64,000 nt of DNA from Thalassomonas sp. RHCl1 (GCF_947387555.1 NZ_CANDNZ010000002.1:620001-684000), one strand, 5' to 3'; positions 46,873 to 55,774 are shown, numbered from the stretch's first letter. Numbers and translations: made by a program. The notes: generated by a model from the letters alone, not told the origin.

Positions 46873-47290
46873 AGCAATTAGCGCCGTCAAGGCAATAGAG
46901 CAGCTTGGCGTACAGGAAGCACAGGGCCCGGCACTGCCGCCGCCGGGAGACGTGGCGCGGATGGAAGCGGCCATGAACAATGGTCAGCAGCAACACCAGT
47001 ACAAGGTCAATGAGGTGATGGAGCTCGAAGAAATGAGCAGCAAACCTTCGCCTGATGAGCAGGGCAGTAATATCGGCGATAAGGTGCTTGATGGCTTAGA
47101 GAAAATTAAAAATGTCCATGAGGCGGAAGTTGAAAGCATCAACGTGTCGCTGGCTACTCCTGATCTCGATGTCCAGAGCCTGCTGGGGCTGCAACTAAAG
47201 TTATCCCGGTTGAGCCTGCAGCAGGATATGATCGCAAAAACCGCAAGTAAAAGCACGCAGAACCTGGATTCTCTGCTGAAAACCCAATAA
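46862..47290 (+). CDS. sctI: T3SS inner rod protein SctI (YscI family)
   Basis: 142 residues. The N-terminal half is low-complexity (Pro, Gln, Glu); the C-terminal half is amphipathic helix (LLGLQLKLSRLSLQQDMIAK, then TASKSTQNLDSLLKTQ), the signature end of YscI/PrgJ rod proteins. It starts at the ATG within the end of yscG. It anchors the needle to the export gate. Confidence 0.88.
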   Translation: MTTEAISAVKAIEQLGVQEAQGPALPPPGDVARMEAAMNNGQQQHQYKVNEVMELEEMSSKPSPDEQGSNIGDKVLDGLEKIKNVHEAEVESINVSLATPDLDVQSLLGLQLKLSRLSLQQDMIAKTASKSTQNLDSLLKTQ

Positions 47291-47300
47291 GGAGTCAGGT

Positions 47301-48089
47301 GTGAACAAGTTAATCAAATGTCTGCTGGTTTTTACGCTCTTACTGAGCTTAACCGCCTGTAAAAGCGTACTCTATTCAAATCTCAGTGAAAAGGAAGCCA
47401 ACAAGATGCTGGCGATCTTACTGGAGGCGAATATTGCCGCCCAGAAAACCGATGTTAAGGATGAAATGGTGTCCTTGATGGTGGAAGACGGACAAATGAG
47501 CCGCGCCATTGAGCTGTTAAAACGCGCTGGTTTACCCGGTCGTAAATTTGCCGATATTGTCGATGTTTTCCCGGAAGACGGTTTGATTTCAACCCCGACC
47601 GCCGAGCGTGCCCGCTTTATGTTTGCACTGTCGCAGGGGATCTCCCATACCCTGTCGCAAATCGACGGCGTGATCGATGCCCGGGTACATGTGGTGATCC
47701 CGAAAGAAAGCTCAAAACGCAGCAAGAAGCAGGATCCTTCAACCGCCTCGGTGTTCATCAAACACCTGTCGGATGTCGCCCTGGATAATTCTATTCCGCA
47801 AATTAAATTACTGGTCAGCAGCTCGGTTGAAGGCCTGGAGTATGACAATGTCAACGTAGTGCTGTTTCCCACCGCCGAAGCCAGTTCTAGCGCCGGGCAG
47901 GTAGTATTGGAGCAGGTATTGTCGGTGAATGTCGCACAAAGCTCGGTTTCAAGGTTTTGGCAAATCACCTTAACCCTATTGCTGCTGCTAACGGCTTCCG
48001 TTGCCTTTAACCTCTATACCTGGTTTAAGCAGCACAAAGACCAGCAAGCGCAAAAATCAACGGCATTGACTGCGGCGACAGCAGAGTAG
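47301..48089 (+). CDS. sctJ: T3SS inner-membrane ring lipoprotein SctJ (YscJ family)
   Basis: 262 residues. GTG start with AAGGAGTC. Lipobox LTAC (Cys ~20). Two ring-building modules: SNLSEKEANKMLAILLEANI and, later, ALSQGISHTLSQIDGVIDAR with VHVVIPKESS. A C-terminal membrane helix (WQITLTLLLLLTASVAFNLY) and a short cytoplasmic tail follow. Homologous to flagellar FliF; the length matches YscJ (244) plus tail. Confidence 0.95.
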   Translation: MNKLIKCLLVFTLLLSLTACKSVLYSNLSEKEANKMLAILLEANIAAQKTDVKDEMVSLMVEDGQMSRAIELLKRAGLPGRKFADIVDVFPEDGLISTPTAERARFMFALSQGISHTLSQIDGVIDARVHVVIPKESSKRSKKQDPSTASVFIKHLSDVALDNSIPQIKLLVSSSVEGLEYDNVNVVLFPTAEASSSAGQVVLEQVLSVNVAQSSVSRFWQITLTLLLLLTASVAFNLYTWFKQHKDQQAQKSTALTAATAE

Positions 48090-48098
48090 GGCAAGAGT

Positions 48099-48887
48099 AT
48101 GGAAAACCTGACCATTAAGGATGAATACAGCTTTAAATTAATGCTCCAGAGCAATGTTGATCCCCTGGCTCAGATACATAACTCCTGGTTGAGCCATTTA
48201 CCCCATGGCGAACTTTGCCTGAAACTGGCTACCAGGAAAGAGGCCAGGGGCAAGTTGCAGGAGTATTTGCAAAGTCATTATGCCTGGATGGGAAAATATG
48301 ATTTTGAAGCCATCCGCTGGCCGGGGCAACTGGCGATTTTACCGGCACAGCAATTACAGCAAGTCTTGCTTTATTTAGGGATCTGGTACTGCTCACAAGA
48401 AATCCGGCACCTGATCAATGCCCGGGATGTGGCAAAAATTCGCGCCGCCGTAGGAGAGAACGGCTACCAGTTTGCCATTAAACTGGCGCCTTTTATCTCC
48501 GGTCAGGAAAAGGGCACGGAGCAGGTGAAAGAAGCTCGCCGGTTACAAGGGCAGAAACTGCTGTCGGGATTGCTAAAAGAAAAGAAGTTGCCCTCGTTAA
48601 GAAATGCCAGTGCCAAGCCGGCCATCAACGGCGAACAAGACAGTGTCGAAAAGGGGATAGCGCAAACCTTGCAGCACATAGGATTAAAGCTGATATTTGC
48701 CCAGCTGAGTTCATTGGCTGAGCCGTTAAAAATGCGGTTATTTAGCAAGTTACCCTATTGCTGGTACCTGGAGCGGCAACAATTGCAATCGGATCCCCTG
48801 ATGGCTATCGATGAAAATGCCGATGCCTTGTTAATTAAACGAATTATAGTGGAGTGCTTACCCCAATGTTCAAATATGCTGCAATAG
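48099..48887 (+). CDS. sctK: T3SS sorting-platform adaptor SctK (YscK family)
   Basis: 262 residues. Divergent soluble protein; assigned from position between sctJ and sctL, length (YscK 209) and local patterns such as LKLATRKEARGKLQEYLQSH. SctK caps each pod of the cytoplasmic platform and joins SctD to SctQ. It overlaps sctL by about 20 bases. Confidence 0.8.
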   Translation: MENLTIKDEYSFKLMLQSNVDPLAQIHNSWLSHLPHGELCLKLATRKEARGKLQEYLQSHYAWMGKYDFEAIRWPGQLAILPAQQLQQVLLYLGIWYCSQEIRHLINARDVAKIRAAVGENGYQFAIKLAPFISGQEKGTEQVKEARRLQGQKLLSGLLKEKKLPSLRNASAKPAINGEQDSVEKGIAQTLQHIGLKLIFAQLSSLAEPLKMRLFSKLPYCWYLERQQLQSDPLMAIDENADALLIKRIIVECLPQCSNMLQ

Positions 48888-49498
48888 CACAAGATGCCAA
48901 TATCAGCGAAAATCAGACGTTCGCAGATGAGCAAATTCTTAAGGCACAAACGTTTGCGCACCTGACCCGGGCTGATGATATTATTCGCCAGGCACAGCAA
49001 CAAAGTGACCAGATTCTTGCTGAGGCTAAAGAAGTGTACCGCCAGCAACACCAACTGGGTTACCAAGAGGGCTTGGCTGAGGGAAAAAAAGAGCTGGCGG
49101 CGCTACACCTTGATGCCACGGTAAAAGTGCAGGAGTTTCTGCATAAGGTCAATGATGAACTGGTGGCATTGGTGATGGTTGCCCTGCGCCGTATTATCGA
49201 TGATTTAGCCCCACAAGAGGTGACGACACAAGTGATCAGGCAAACCCTGAAAACCATTACCGATGAAAAAAATATCACCTTAAGGGTGGCCCCTGAATTA
49301 GCGCAACAAATGGAAGAGCAACTGGCGGAAATTGTCGCCGACTACCCGGGACTGGGCTACCTCCATATCGAAGCCGACCATGCCTTAAGCGAACAACAAG
49401 GTTGTATTCTGGAAACAGAAACCGGTGTGGTAGATGCCCTGGTTGATACCCAGCTGGAAGTTATCAGCAAGACATTAGCCAGTCATTACCGCACTTAA
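48866..49498 (+). CDS. sctL: T3SS ATPase stator SctL (YscL/FliH family)
   Basis: 210 residues. The N-terminal part has a coiled coil (IRQAQQQSDQILAEAKEVYR, then GYQEGLAEGKKEL) and the C-terminal globular domain resembles F/V-type ATPase subunit E/delta (VALRRIIDDLAP, then LHIEADHALSEQQGC). It tethers SctN to SctQ. The ATG at 48866 (MFKYAAIAQD) is preferred over GTG 48854 since GGAG lies at 48851. Last gene of the operon before a terminator. Confidence 0.9.
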   Translation: MFKYAAIAQDANISENQTFADEQILKAQTFAHLTRADDIIRQAQQQSDQILAEAKEVYRQQHQLGYQEGLAEGKKELAALHLDATVKVQEFLHKVNDELVALVMVALRRIIDDLAPQEVTTQVIRQTLKTITDEKNITLRVAPELAQQMEEQLAEIVADYPGLGYLHIEADHALSEQQGCILETETGVVDALVDTQLEVISKTLASHYRT

Positions 49499-49520
49499 CC
49501 TGCCTGTTTATTATCTATCA

Positions 49521-49546
49521 AGCCGGAGTTACATCTCCGGCTTTTT
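49521..49546 (+). terminator. Intrinsic terminator after sctL
   Basis: 8-bp GC-rich stem AGCCGGAG / CTCCGGCT with a 6-base loop and a T5 run, 22 bases after the sctL stop codon. It closes the needle/secretin operon. Confidence 0.9.
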
Positions 49547-49621
49547 ACTGCTTGGCGGGCGTATCCGTTATTAAATTTTCGTGATTGGGGCGGTTTTACC
49601 GGCGTAATAAAGGAGCTGAAT

Positions 49622-49810
49622 ATGTCTCCGGTACTGTCATGGTATATGAGTGGTGTCAGCACATTTTACATAAATAGCGGCCATAAAAATAACTTAAGCG
49701 TCAGCCCATTGTTTTCTCTTGATTTTGGATTTTCGGTATGCTCTATGCTGCCTTTTCCGCGCTGTAACGAGTTAAACCAAATTCCTGGTTTAGCAAAATT
49801 CATGTGTTAA
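49622..49810 (+). CDS. Possible small protein (62 aa), doubtful
   Basis: An ORF of 62 codons with a good ribosome-binding site (AAAGGAGCTGAAT before the ATG), ending 10 bases before a PEP-CTERM gene start. The product (MSPVLSWYMSGVSTFYINSG…) has no recognisable domain and mixed composition. It may be a short leader peptide of the PEP-CTERM gene or chance. The Shine–Dalgarno sequence is the only positive evidence. Confidence 0.25.
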   Translation: MSPVLSWYMSGVSTFYINSGHKNNLSVSPLFSLDFGFSVCSMLPFPRCNELNQIPGLAKFMC

Positions 49811-49820
49811 AGGAAAGGTA

Positions 49821-50672
49821 ATGAAAAATATTGCATTGATGAAGAATTTGATTGCGATAATTCTTGCTAGTACGCTTTCTTTTGGAGCTAACGCAACCTT
49901 TATGACAATCGAAGCTGACGGCGGTTTCGTAATGAAAGATGCCGGAGAGTATACGCTACTTGACGGGAGTGCAGACCCTGATCAGACCGACGGCGTTAAA
50001 CATGCCGGGGTTCGCTGGGGTGGCGACGGGGCATTCAGCTCTCTAATCCTGGAAAACTTTATGCCGGATATAGATCTGCTGGATACCCCCTATATGATCT
50101 CAAAATTAACCCACAATAACTTTGTGATCAGTGCGGAGTTCCTGCCCTGGTTAACGGAAGCGGAGATTTTAGGGGATCTTATGTTTACCAGCACCAATAC
50201 CGGCGGTATTGCCACGGCCTTTGGCAGTTCGATTATTGCCGATGCCTTTACCGCCGATGCCAGCAGTGAATTTGGTATTGGCTTTAAAGAAACCTTCAAC
50301 CAGTCACTTCCTGCTAACTGTAGTGCCGAGGATGAAGACGGTGTTCCCGGTGGTCCCAGCCATGTTTTCCTGTCGGCCTGTGACGACTACTTTGATTACA
50401 CCGTTGACAATACGGCGCCTTTACCGGATACCCTGCCGTTTTCGATACCGTTTTATATCGATGGTACCAGCTACGCGTTAGAAATTTATATTTCTTTTGA
50501 TGCCGACGGCAGTACTATGCTGCCACCGGGTCGTATCTGGACCGAGGAGGAACTGTCGACTGACCTTTATACTTTTGTTCGCCTAACGGCAATCCCTGAA
50601 CCTTCGACTTTGGCTATATTTGGACTGTCTTTATTGGGATTAGTATTCTCAAAAAGAAGAGCAGGCAAATGA
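49821..50672 (+). CDS. THxN-type PEP-CTERM sorted exported protein
   Basis: 283 residues. Signal peptide (IAIILASTLSFGANA), mature beta-rich domain with the LTHNNF motif of THxN-family PEP-CTERM proteins, and a C-terminal sorting tail IPEPSTLAIFGLSLLGLVFS followed by basic KRRAGK. Such tails are processed by exosortase at the inner membrane and the proteins go to the surface or an exopolysaccharide matrix. No exosortase gene is in this window. It lies just after the sctL terminator and is not a T3SS part. Confidence 0.85.
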   Translation: MKNIALMKNLIAIILASTLSFGANATFMTIEADGGFVMKDAGEYTLLDGSADPDQTDGVKHAGVRWGGDGAFSSLILENFMPDIDLLDTPYMISKLTHNNFVISAEFLPWLTEAEILGDLMFTSTNTGGIATAFGSSIIADAFTADASSEFGIGFKETFNQSLPANCSAEDEDGVPGGPSHVFLSACDDYFDYTVDNTAPLPDTLPFSIPFYIDGTSYALEIYISFDADGSTMLPPGRIWTEEELSTDLYTFVRLTAIPEPSTLAIFGLSLLGLVFSKRRAGK

Positions 50673-51000
50673 TGCTATCAGCTAAATGATGCTGTTGAAC
50701 CTCTGATCTTTTCAGAGGTTTAAAGCCACTTATTCCCCTCTATATTTTTATTCATTTCTTTTCATGTAATTACACGCTTCGTACAGTAAGTCATACAGTG
50801 CCATCAACTTGCGCCAATATTAAATGCAGCCCCAGCCTGATTTCTTCGCTATTTTGTACTATCACTAGAGGGTAAATAATTTATCAGCGGAGGTGTACTT
50901 AAAAACGTAAAAGAGAATCAGCAAATAAACCAGGCGCTGCCCCTAAGTGCGGACACACTCAGAGACAGCTAACCACAACAGATAAACAGAGGTATCTATC
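50673..51000. other. Intergenic region after the PEP-CTERM gene
   Basis: Contains a hairpin at 50698–50720 (AACCTCTGA / TCAGAGGTT, 5-base loop) 26 bases after the stop codon, without a clear T run, so a weak terminator. The rest (to 51000) should contain the promoter of the small 49-aa ORF; AGAGG lies before its ATG. Confidence 0.4.
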
Positions 51001-51150
51001 ATGGCTAAACCTAATGATATGCCAGAGTTTCACTCGGTTAAAGTTTCTTTAACAGAAAATATACCTGCCACCATCACCCGGCTCCCTCCTACAGCCAATG
51101 CCTGCAATGCTACGCCGTTAAGGAATAAGGGAGGATGCGGTCATGTCTGA
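51001..51150 (+). CDS. Small protein of 49 aa, overlapping the next gene
   Basis: ATG at 51001 with AGAGG 9 bases upstream; 49 codons ending in TGA at 51148–51150. The product begins MAKPNDMPEFHSVKVSLTEN and ends RNKGGCGHV, with two Cys. It overlaps the next ORF (ATG at 51143) by 8 bases, and the next gene's ribosome-binding site (GGGAGG) lies inside it, which looks like translational coupling. No family recognised. Confidence 0.4.
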   Translation: MAKPNDMPEFHSVKVSLTENIPATITRLPPTANACNATPLRNKGGCGHV

Positions 51151-51424
51151 GTCCAAATTACCGCTTACGGAAGAGGCCATCAAAAGGGACAAACTGTCGA
51201 GCGATTTCATTAACCTGTGTGACGACTTTGGCAAATTCAGTGAAGAATGCGCCTTTTTGTTCGACGCATTTGCTGCCGTTGGCCGCGAGCCAGAATGCAT
51301 CACCGAGCACACCAGTGAAGGCATCAGGCATTTGTGCTATTGGCTCAAATATCAGGTCATAGGTTACCGGGAGAGAATAGACGAGATGCAGGACTGCTGG
51401 CGGGCACTTAAACGCAAGCAATAA
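51143..51424 (+). CDS. Small hypothetical protein, 93 aa
   Basis: ATG at 51143 behind GGGAGGATGCGG. Helical acidic product (SSDFINLCDDFGKFSEECAF, then GIRHLCYWLKYQVIGYRERI) with no signal peptide. Four Cys are present. The layout of a short ORF overlapping this one resembles small phage or mobile-element regulator pairs, but I recognise no family. Function unknown. Confidence 0.6.
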   Translation: MSESKLPLTEEAIKRDKLSSDFINLCDDFGKFSEECAFLFDAFAAVGREPECITEHTSEGIRHLCYWLKYQVIGYRERIDEMQDCWRALKRKQ

Positions 51425-51775
51425 TCTTGGCTAAAACCTTGACTAAAGCTTAAACGGAGCAAGCAACGGACGGGTTAACGGTAATAAGAGCTTCAGCTAT
51501 GCCATGACCCGTTCGATATAACATCTAATCCCCCGTATATCGAACCTTTCATACCCACCTTTACCGTGCTGAAAAATCACTACCGATACTCAGCACAAAA
51601 ACAGCCAATAAAGGCTATGCGGCAACAATGCCCCCCCATCTAGGGGGGATGTTAGCTGTTCAAACAAGGCTATACTTGGCGCCGTTATTGAGACTTACCC
51701 GGTTTATTGAAAATAACCTTATGTTTTACCGACTATTATCCTGTTATTCACACCAAAGAAATTAAGGAAAGTTTA
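51425..51775. other. Intergenic region with a C7/G6 hairpin
   Basis: 350 bases upstream of the second PEP-CTERM gene. A strong hairpin of seven C (51631–51637) and six G (51643–51648) with a 5-base loop lies here, within a wider set of weaker pairings (ACAGC … GCTGT). No shared T3SS promoter motif is seen. Confidence 0.45.
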
Positions 51776-52480
51776 ATGAAATCAAAATTATTGCACGCAG
51801 GATTACTCTTATCCGCCAGCTGTTTTTTTAATGTCGCTTCTGCGGGAATGCTGACTTCTATCGACTTGATCACAGACAACGGCAGCTGGCCGGCGATAGC
51901 GCCGGGGTTTGAGAGCGGTTCCGCCTATGACGGTTTTACCTTGACGGTCGAAGGCACAGCCGGCGAAGTAATGTCGGACATTAATCTGGAATTTAACTTC
52001 AGCGGCTTGTTTGATGATTCACTGGCGATCGATCTCAATGGTGACGGCATTATCGATTATGCCCTGGACTTTTATAACATTCATGATCAGTCACCGGGTT
52101 ACACCCCCTGGGGCAGCGATCGCGATGTTGCCAATACCGTCACCAGGTTGACTATCGGTGCAAGTGGCTCATCAGCGACGGTTTCGGTTTACGACACTGA
52201 AATTACCCTGGACAGCACTAACTATGCAAGCTTTGATAACCTCGGTGCGATCACCCTGGAAGATCTGGGCTTTGGCGCCGGCGGTACTATTTTGGACGGC
52301 GGCTCTGTGACCACCAGCGAAATGCGCTTTGGCTATATTAATATTGCAGGCCCGGGCAGCGGTACGCCGGAGATCACTTCGGCAAGTTTCTCGCAGCCTG
52401 CTGATGTGCCGGAGCCGTCTTCACTGGCTATCTTGGCGCTGGCCATGGCGGGCCTGGGCGTACGCCGCCTGAAAAAATAA
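51776..52480 (+). CDS. PEP-CTERM sorted exported protein
   Basis: 234 residues. The ATG at 51776 (MKSKLLHAGLLLSASCFF) has AAGGAAAG upstream and gives a standard signal peptide; the longer frame from 51707 adds a non-signal N-terminus. A calcium-binding-like loop DLNGDGIIDYALDF is seen near residue 92. The sorting tail is VPEPSSLAILALAMAGLG followed by VRRLKK. It is secreted and exosortase-processed; function unknown. A 13-bp hairpin follows (52491–52521) without a T run. Confidence 0.85.
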   Translation: MKSKLLHAGLLLSASCFFNVASAGMLTSIDLITDNGSWPAIAPGFESGSAYDGFTLTVEGTAGEVMSDINLEFNFSGLFDDSLAIDLNGDGIIDYALDFYNIHDQSPGYTPWGSDRDVANTVTRLTIGASGSSATVSVYDTEITLDSTNYASFDNLGAITLEDLGFGAGGTILDGGSVTTSEMRFGYINIAGPGSGTPEITSASFSQPADVPEPSSLAILALAMAGLGVRRLKK

Positions 52481-52657
52481 CTCGCTTCGCCAAAGCACCT
52501 GTCTCAGCGACGGGTGCTTTGAGATAACACTGCTTCCCTTAGCCTGCAATTACCCAAATGGCCGTTATTTTGGCTGATTCCGCACTATTCGTTCTGGTAA
52601 ATTGTCTTTATTATCAGCAGTAAACACTCTGGATAACTAACAATCAGGAAAGATAAA

Positions 52658-53083
52658 ATGGAAGCAAGCGCAATTTTACAGCCGGTATTCGTACTGGGCT
52701 TACTGACGGTCGCGATGACCCTTTGGATGTTTTTCACCCGGGTCCCGGCGATGAAGAAACTCAAAATTCATCCGCAAAAAGGCCAGGACACGGCAAAGCT
52801 GAAGGAGTTATTGCCAAAAGAAGTGAACCGGGTCTCAAACAACTACAATCACCTGTTTGAGCAACCGACGCTGTTTTATGCAGTGGCGATTTCTATCGCG
52901 GCCTTGGGCCATGTTGACAGTTTTTATGTTACCTGTGCCTGGAGTTATACCGTTTTGCGTATTGGCCATTCCCTGGTGCAGGCGACAATCGACCGTGTGA
53001 TGGTACGTTTTGTCCTTTTTATCCTTTCCTGGCTGGTGTTGACTGTGATGGTGGTGCGGGAAGCGATTGCCGTTTTTAGCTAA
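52658..53083 (+). CDS. MAPEG family integral membrane protein
   Basis: 141 residues with four hydrophobic segments (about 8–28, 68–85, 90–108, 115–138) and the MAPEG-type pattern: NRVSNNYNHLFEQPTLFYAV (about residues 57–77) and YTVLRIGHSLVQATIDRVMV. The family includes glutathione-dependent membrane enzymes in eukaryotes; bacterial members of this type are mostly uncharacterised. It is a single gene between a PEP-CTERM gene and a T3SS chaperone–effector pair. Confidence 0.85.
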   Translation: MEASAILQPVFVLGLLTVAMTLWMFFTRVPAMKKLKIHPQKGQDTAKLKELLPKEVNRVSNNYNHLFEQPTLFYAVAISIAALGHVDSFYVTCAWSYTVLRIGHSLVQATIDRVMVRFVLFILSWLVLTVMVVREAIAVFS

Positions 53084-53208
53084 ATTTACCGTCGGGTAAA
53101 GCGACTGATTTTTCCTCTGTCGCTGTTTGTGCATTGCTAAACAGCGACATCATTAGATGGCATTGGTGCCGGAATAAATACACTACTCATAAAATTCTCA
53201 CTATTTTT

Positions 53209-53236
53209 GTAACCTTTTGCTCTCCCCGGTTACTTA
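53209..53236 (+). promoter_or_regulatory. Shared T3SS promoter motif upstream of the chaperone–effector pair
   Basis: GTAACCTTTTGC … CCCGGTTACTT: AAC (53211–53213)–N15–GTTAC (53229–53233). It lies about 40 bases upstream of the chaperone ATG, the closest of the six copies to its gene. Confidence 0.72.
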
Positions 53237-53274
53237 CTTCCTGATAATAACGAAAACAAATTTGGGTAAGTAAG

Positions 53275-53730
53275 ATGCAGGTAAATCAAGCGCAACTGGA
53301 AATTATTAAACTATTTGCCAAACAGCTCGGCTATGAGAACAGTGCCGATGTCGATGATAAAGGTTTTGCTTTGGTGATAGACAATAAGGTGCAGATTAAT
53401 ATTCTAAATCAGGAGGAGCGCTGTCACCTGATTGCTTATTTAGCGCCGATTAAAGAGGAAAATCGCATTGAGCTTTACGAAACCCTGCTGCTGGCTAACC
53501 ATAACCAGGATGAATTAGCCGGTGCCAGCTTAGGCATCTGTCCGAAGAAAAAGGCGGTGGCGTTAAGTTTTTGTCTTGAAAGTGAAGGACTTGACCTTAG
53601 CCGGCTACAGCAGGCTTTTGACAACTTACTGGATCACAGCCTGCTCTGGCATACCCTGTTAAACGCCAACGAAGCACAACCCTTGCCGGGTGAGGAACAA
53701 CCTCTGTCTTCCCATGCGATTTTAGTGTAA
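53275..53730 (+). CDS. Class I T3SS effector chaperone (CesT fold)
   Basis: 151 residues, acidic, with the CesT pattern: helix QAQLEIIKLFAKQLGYENSA, then strand FALVIDNKVQINIL, strand CHLIAYLAPI, helix LYETLLLANHN, strand GASLGICPKKKAVALSFCLE, and helix LSRLQQAFDNLLDHSLLWHT. It lies directly upstream (11 bases) of a large effector-like gene under a T3SS-type promoter, so it most likely escorts that protein. Confidence 0.85.
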   Translation: MQVNQAQLEIIKLFAKQLGYENSADVDDKGFALVIDNKVQINILNQEERCHLIAYLAPIKEENRIELYETLLLANHNQDELAGASLGICPKKKAVALSFCLESEGLDLSRLQQAFDNLLDHSLLWHTLLNANEAQPLPGEEQPLSSHAILV

Positions 53731-53741
53731 GGAGGCAGCTC

Positions 53742-55391
53742 ATGGATGTTATCAACCGTAGTATGTTAAATACGCCTCCTTCGGCTATTACCGGCCAGGG
53801 AAAGGGCACAGATACCATAGAAGTGGCCAAGCAAAAGAATTATGGCGGCCATGACGTGAAAACCCAGAAAGTTTCAGACGAACTGTTTAAAGGCATGGCC
53901 CGGGGGGAGAGGGCCAATATGTACTCCAGAACCATAGTACCCCTGGTCGGCAACCGCACCGATGATATTATGAAGTCCGGCGGCTTCAGTAATTTCTTGT
54001 TTACCATGTCTGACGGTAAGGCTTATGAGGCCGCAAATGCCAAAGAGTACGGCATTAGCTCAAAACTTTCCACCGAAGGGCAGGCCATCGGATCTTTGCG
54101 TACCGGCGGCGGCACCTGCGGCAATATCAGTTCCCTGGTATTCCTCTATCGCGCCGCAGAAGGGCATGATCTGCAATTGCAACGTTTTGGCTGGGAAGAC
54201 CCGGAGAATCCGGACATCAACCATGCGTTTACCGTTGAAGGGCCCGATAAGTATGGTATGTGCGCCATTTATGATTCATACGGCTCCGAGCCGAGTGTGC
54301 ATTTAATGCCGTATAGTACTTTGGTTAAGTCATTGGATGCGCAAAACTACAGAGTACTTGATCAGCGGGATCCGAATCCTGATGGTGATCCGGCAATAGA
54401 CCATATGCTGCGAACAGAAACGGCAAAAGGATTATATTCAGGTGCCCAGCATTTTCAGGACTTTTCCCAATTTGACGGCGGTTATGAGCGCCATTGCCTG
54501 AAGATGGTCGCAACTTCGGGACACATGTATGATGTTGCGCACTTTCGCGAAGATGATGCTCCTGTTTTGTATATTAACGAAAGTACCCAGGAAGCTTCGA
54601 CTTTCTCAAAGATGAGTCAGCCACTTTATGCCTTGTTGCATACCGATGGCGTATACACAGACAATGCCGCTAAAATTGAAGAGGCTGCCAATGCCAAGCA
54701 TGATGTTAACCAACTGGCACAACATGTCATGGATCACGAGTTGATCGTTGGTGATGATGTTGTCCTGAGGCAACCTTCGCTATTGTCTGAAGACAGTGAT
54801 ATGAGTAACAGATCCGACTGGGGCGGTTTGAGCTTTGCCGATTACCGCCATGAAGCCCATGCCTTTATTAATGCGGGCCAAACCGAGCAATTACGCGATT
54901 TGGTGGAAAATGAATATTATACCGATGAGCTGTTGTCATCCGATCAGGAAAGCCAAAAACTTGAACTGCTCACCCGTATCAGAAGCGCGCTGGCCGATCC
55001 AGGTGTCGAGATTTTAAACCAGGATCCGCGACTTGCTGATGACGTCAGTGCCGATGATGCCAGTATAGCAAGTCAGGATGCTGCTCATGAGGATGAGTTT
55101 GTTGGTGATGATGTTATTTTACCAAGGCAGTCCTCCCGTTTGTCTGAAGATAGCAATATGAGTGTGAGATCCGACTGGGGCGGGTTAACTTTTGCCGATT
55201 ACCGTCATGAAATACATGCGCTTATTAATGCTGACGATGCTGAAGGTTTACGTAATATGCTCGCCTATGCCTATATTGACGGTGACTTGTCCGCGGATCA
55301 GGGACCCCAAAAAGATGAGTTGCTTACCCTTGTCCGCACTAAACTGGACGATCAAAGCATAGAGTTTTTAACCGAAGATCCTGAACAGTAA
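53742..55391 (+). CDS. Candidate T3SS effector with Cys/His/Asp catalytic set and two C-terminal repeats
   Basis: 549 residues, no signal peptide. The ATG follows AAGGAGGCAGCTC. Residues 1–60 are polar and could hold the secretion and chaperone-binding region. Around residues 118–185 lie Cys126 (RTGGGTCGNISSLVFLYR), His161 (DINHAFTVEG) and Asp178 (CAIYDSYGSE); the spacings (35 and 17) resemble transglutaminase-like/papain-like C-H-D enzymes. Residues 334–430 and 452–549 are two ~97-residue repeats (for example SDWGGLSFADYRHEAHAFIN and SDWGGLTFADYRHEIHALIN). The first gene of the pair is its chaperone. I do not recognise the family; enzyme class is inferred from motif spacing. Confidence 0.7.
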   Translation: MDVINRSMLNTPPSAITGQGKGTDTIEVAKQKNYGGHDVKTQKVSDELFKGMARGERANMYSRTIVPLVGNRTDDIMKSGGFSNFLFTMSDGKAYEAANAKEYGISSKLSTEGQAIGSLRTGGGTCGNISSLVFLYRAAEGHDLQLQRFGWEDPENPDINHAFTVEGPDKYGMCAIYDSYGSEPSVHLMPYSTLVKSLDAQNYRVLDQRDPNPDGDPAIDHMLRTETAKGLYSGAQHFQDFSQFDGGYERHCLKMVATSGHMYDVAHFREDDAPVLYINESTQEASTFSKMSQPLYALLHTDGVYTDNAAKIEEAANAKHDVNQLAQHVMDHELIVGDDVVLRQPSLLSEDSDMSNRSDWGGLSFADYRHEAHAFINAGQTEQLRDLVENEYYTDELLSSDQESQKLELLTRIRSALADPGVEILNQDPRLADDVSADDASIASQDAAHEDEFVGDDVILPRQSSRLSEDSNMSVRSDWGGLTFADYRHEIHALINADDAEGLRNMLAYAYIDGDLSADQGPQKDELLTLVRTKLDDQSIEFLTEDPEQ

Positions 55392-55774
55392 CGCTTTATT
55401 GGAATGTAACCGGATCATGCGGCAAGCTTGTGCCTGCCGCAGCCGGAGAATTCCTGTCGGCTGCGGCTAATTAATTTTGTGTTTTTGATTATCCCTTGCT
55501 ATGTCTGTGCCTTATCTACTGTTTTTGCTGTTCTCCTGATGAGATAAACCCCAAGCCGCCTGCACAATATTCAGTACAGCTGGTGCTAAAGCACAGATAA
55601 TAACCTCCCTAAGTTTCTTTTAGCTCGCCGCTGCCGGATTGCCCCAAAATTTGATTTGAGACCAGAAAACAGGAGGTGATAAAACACGCATTAACTGTGC
55701 TAAGTACATAAAACAGGAGTTTTTTGTCATGATTACCAGGAATTTTTCAACCGTCTAAACCGAAAGAGGTAAAG
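55392..55774. other. Intergenic region with terminator-like hairpin
   Basis: A 10-bp GC-rich stem GCCGCAGCCG / CGGCTGCGGC (55436–55467, 12-base loop) followed by a T-rich stretch lies 45 bases after the effector stop codon and probably terminates the chaperone–effector transcript. The remaining ~300 bases hold no convincing ORF; an AGGAG at 55715 precedes no long frame. Confidence 0.5.
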
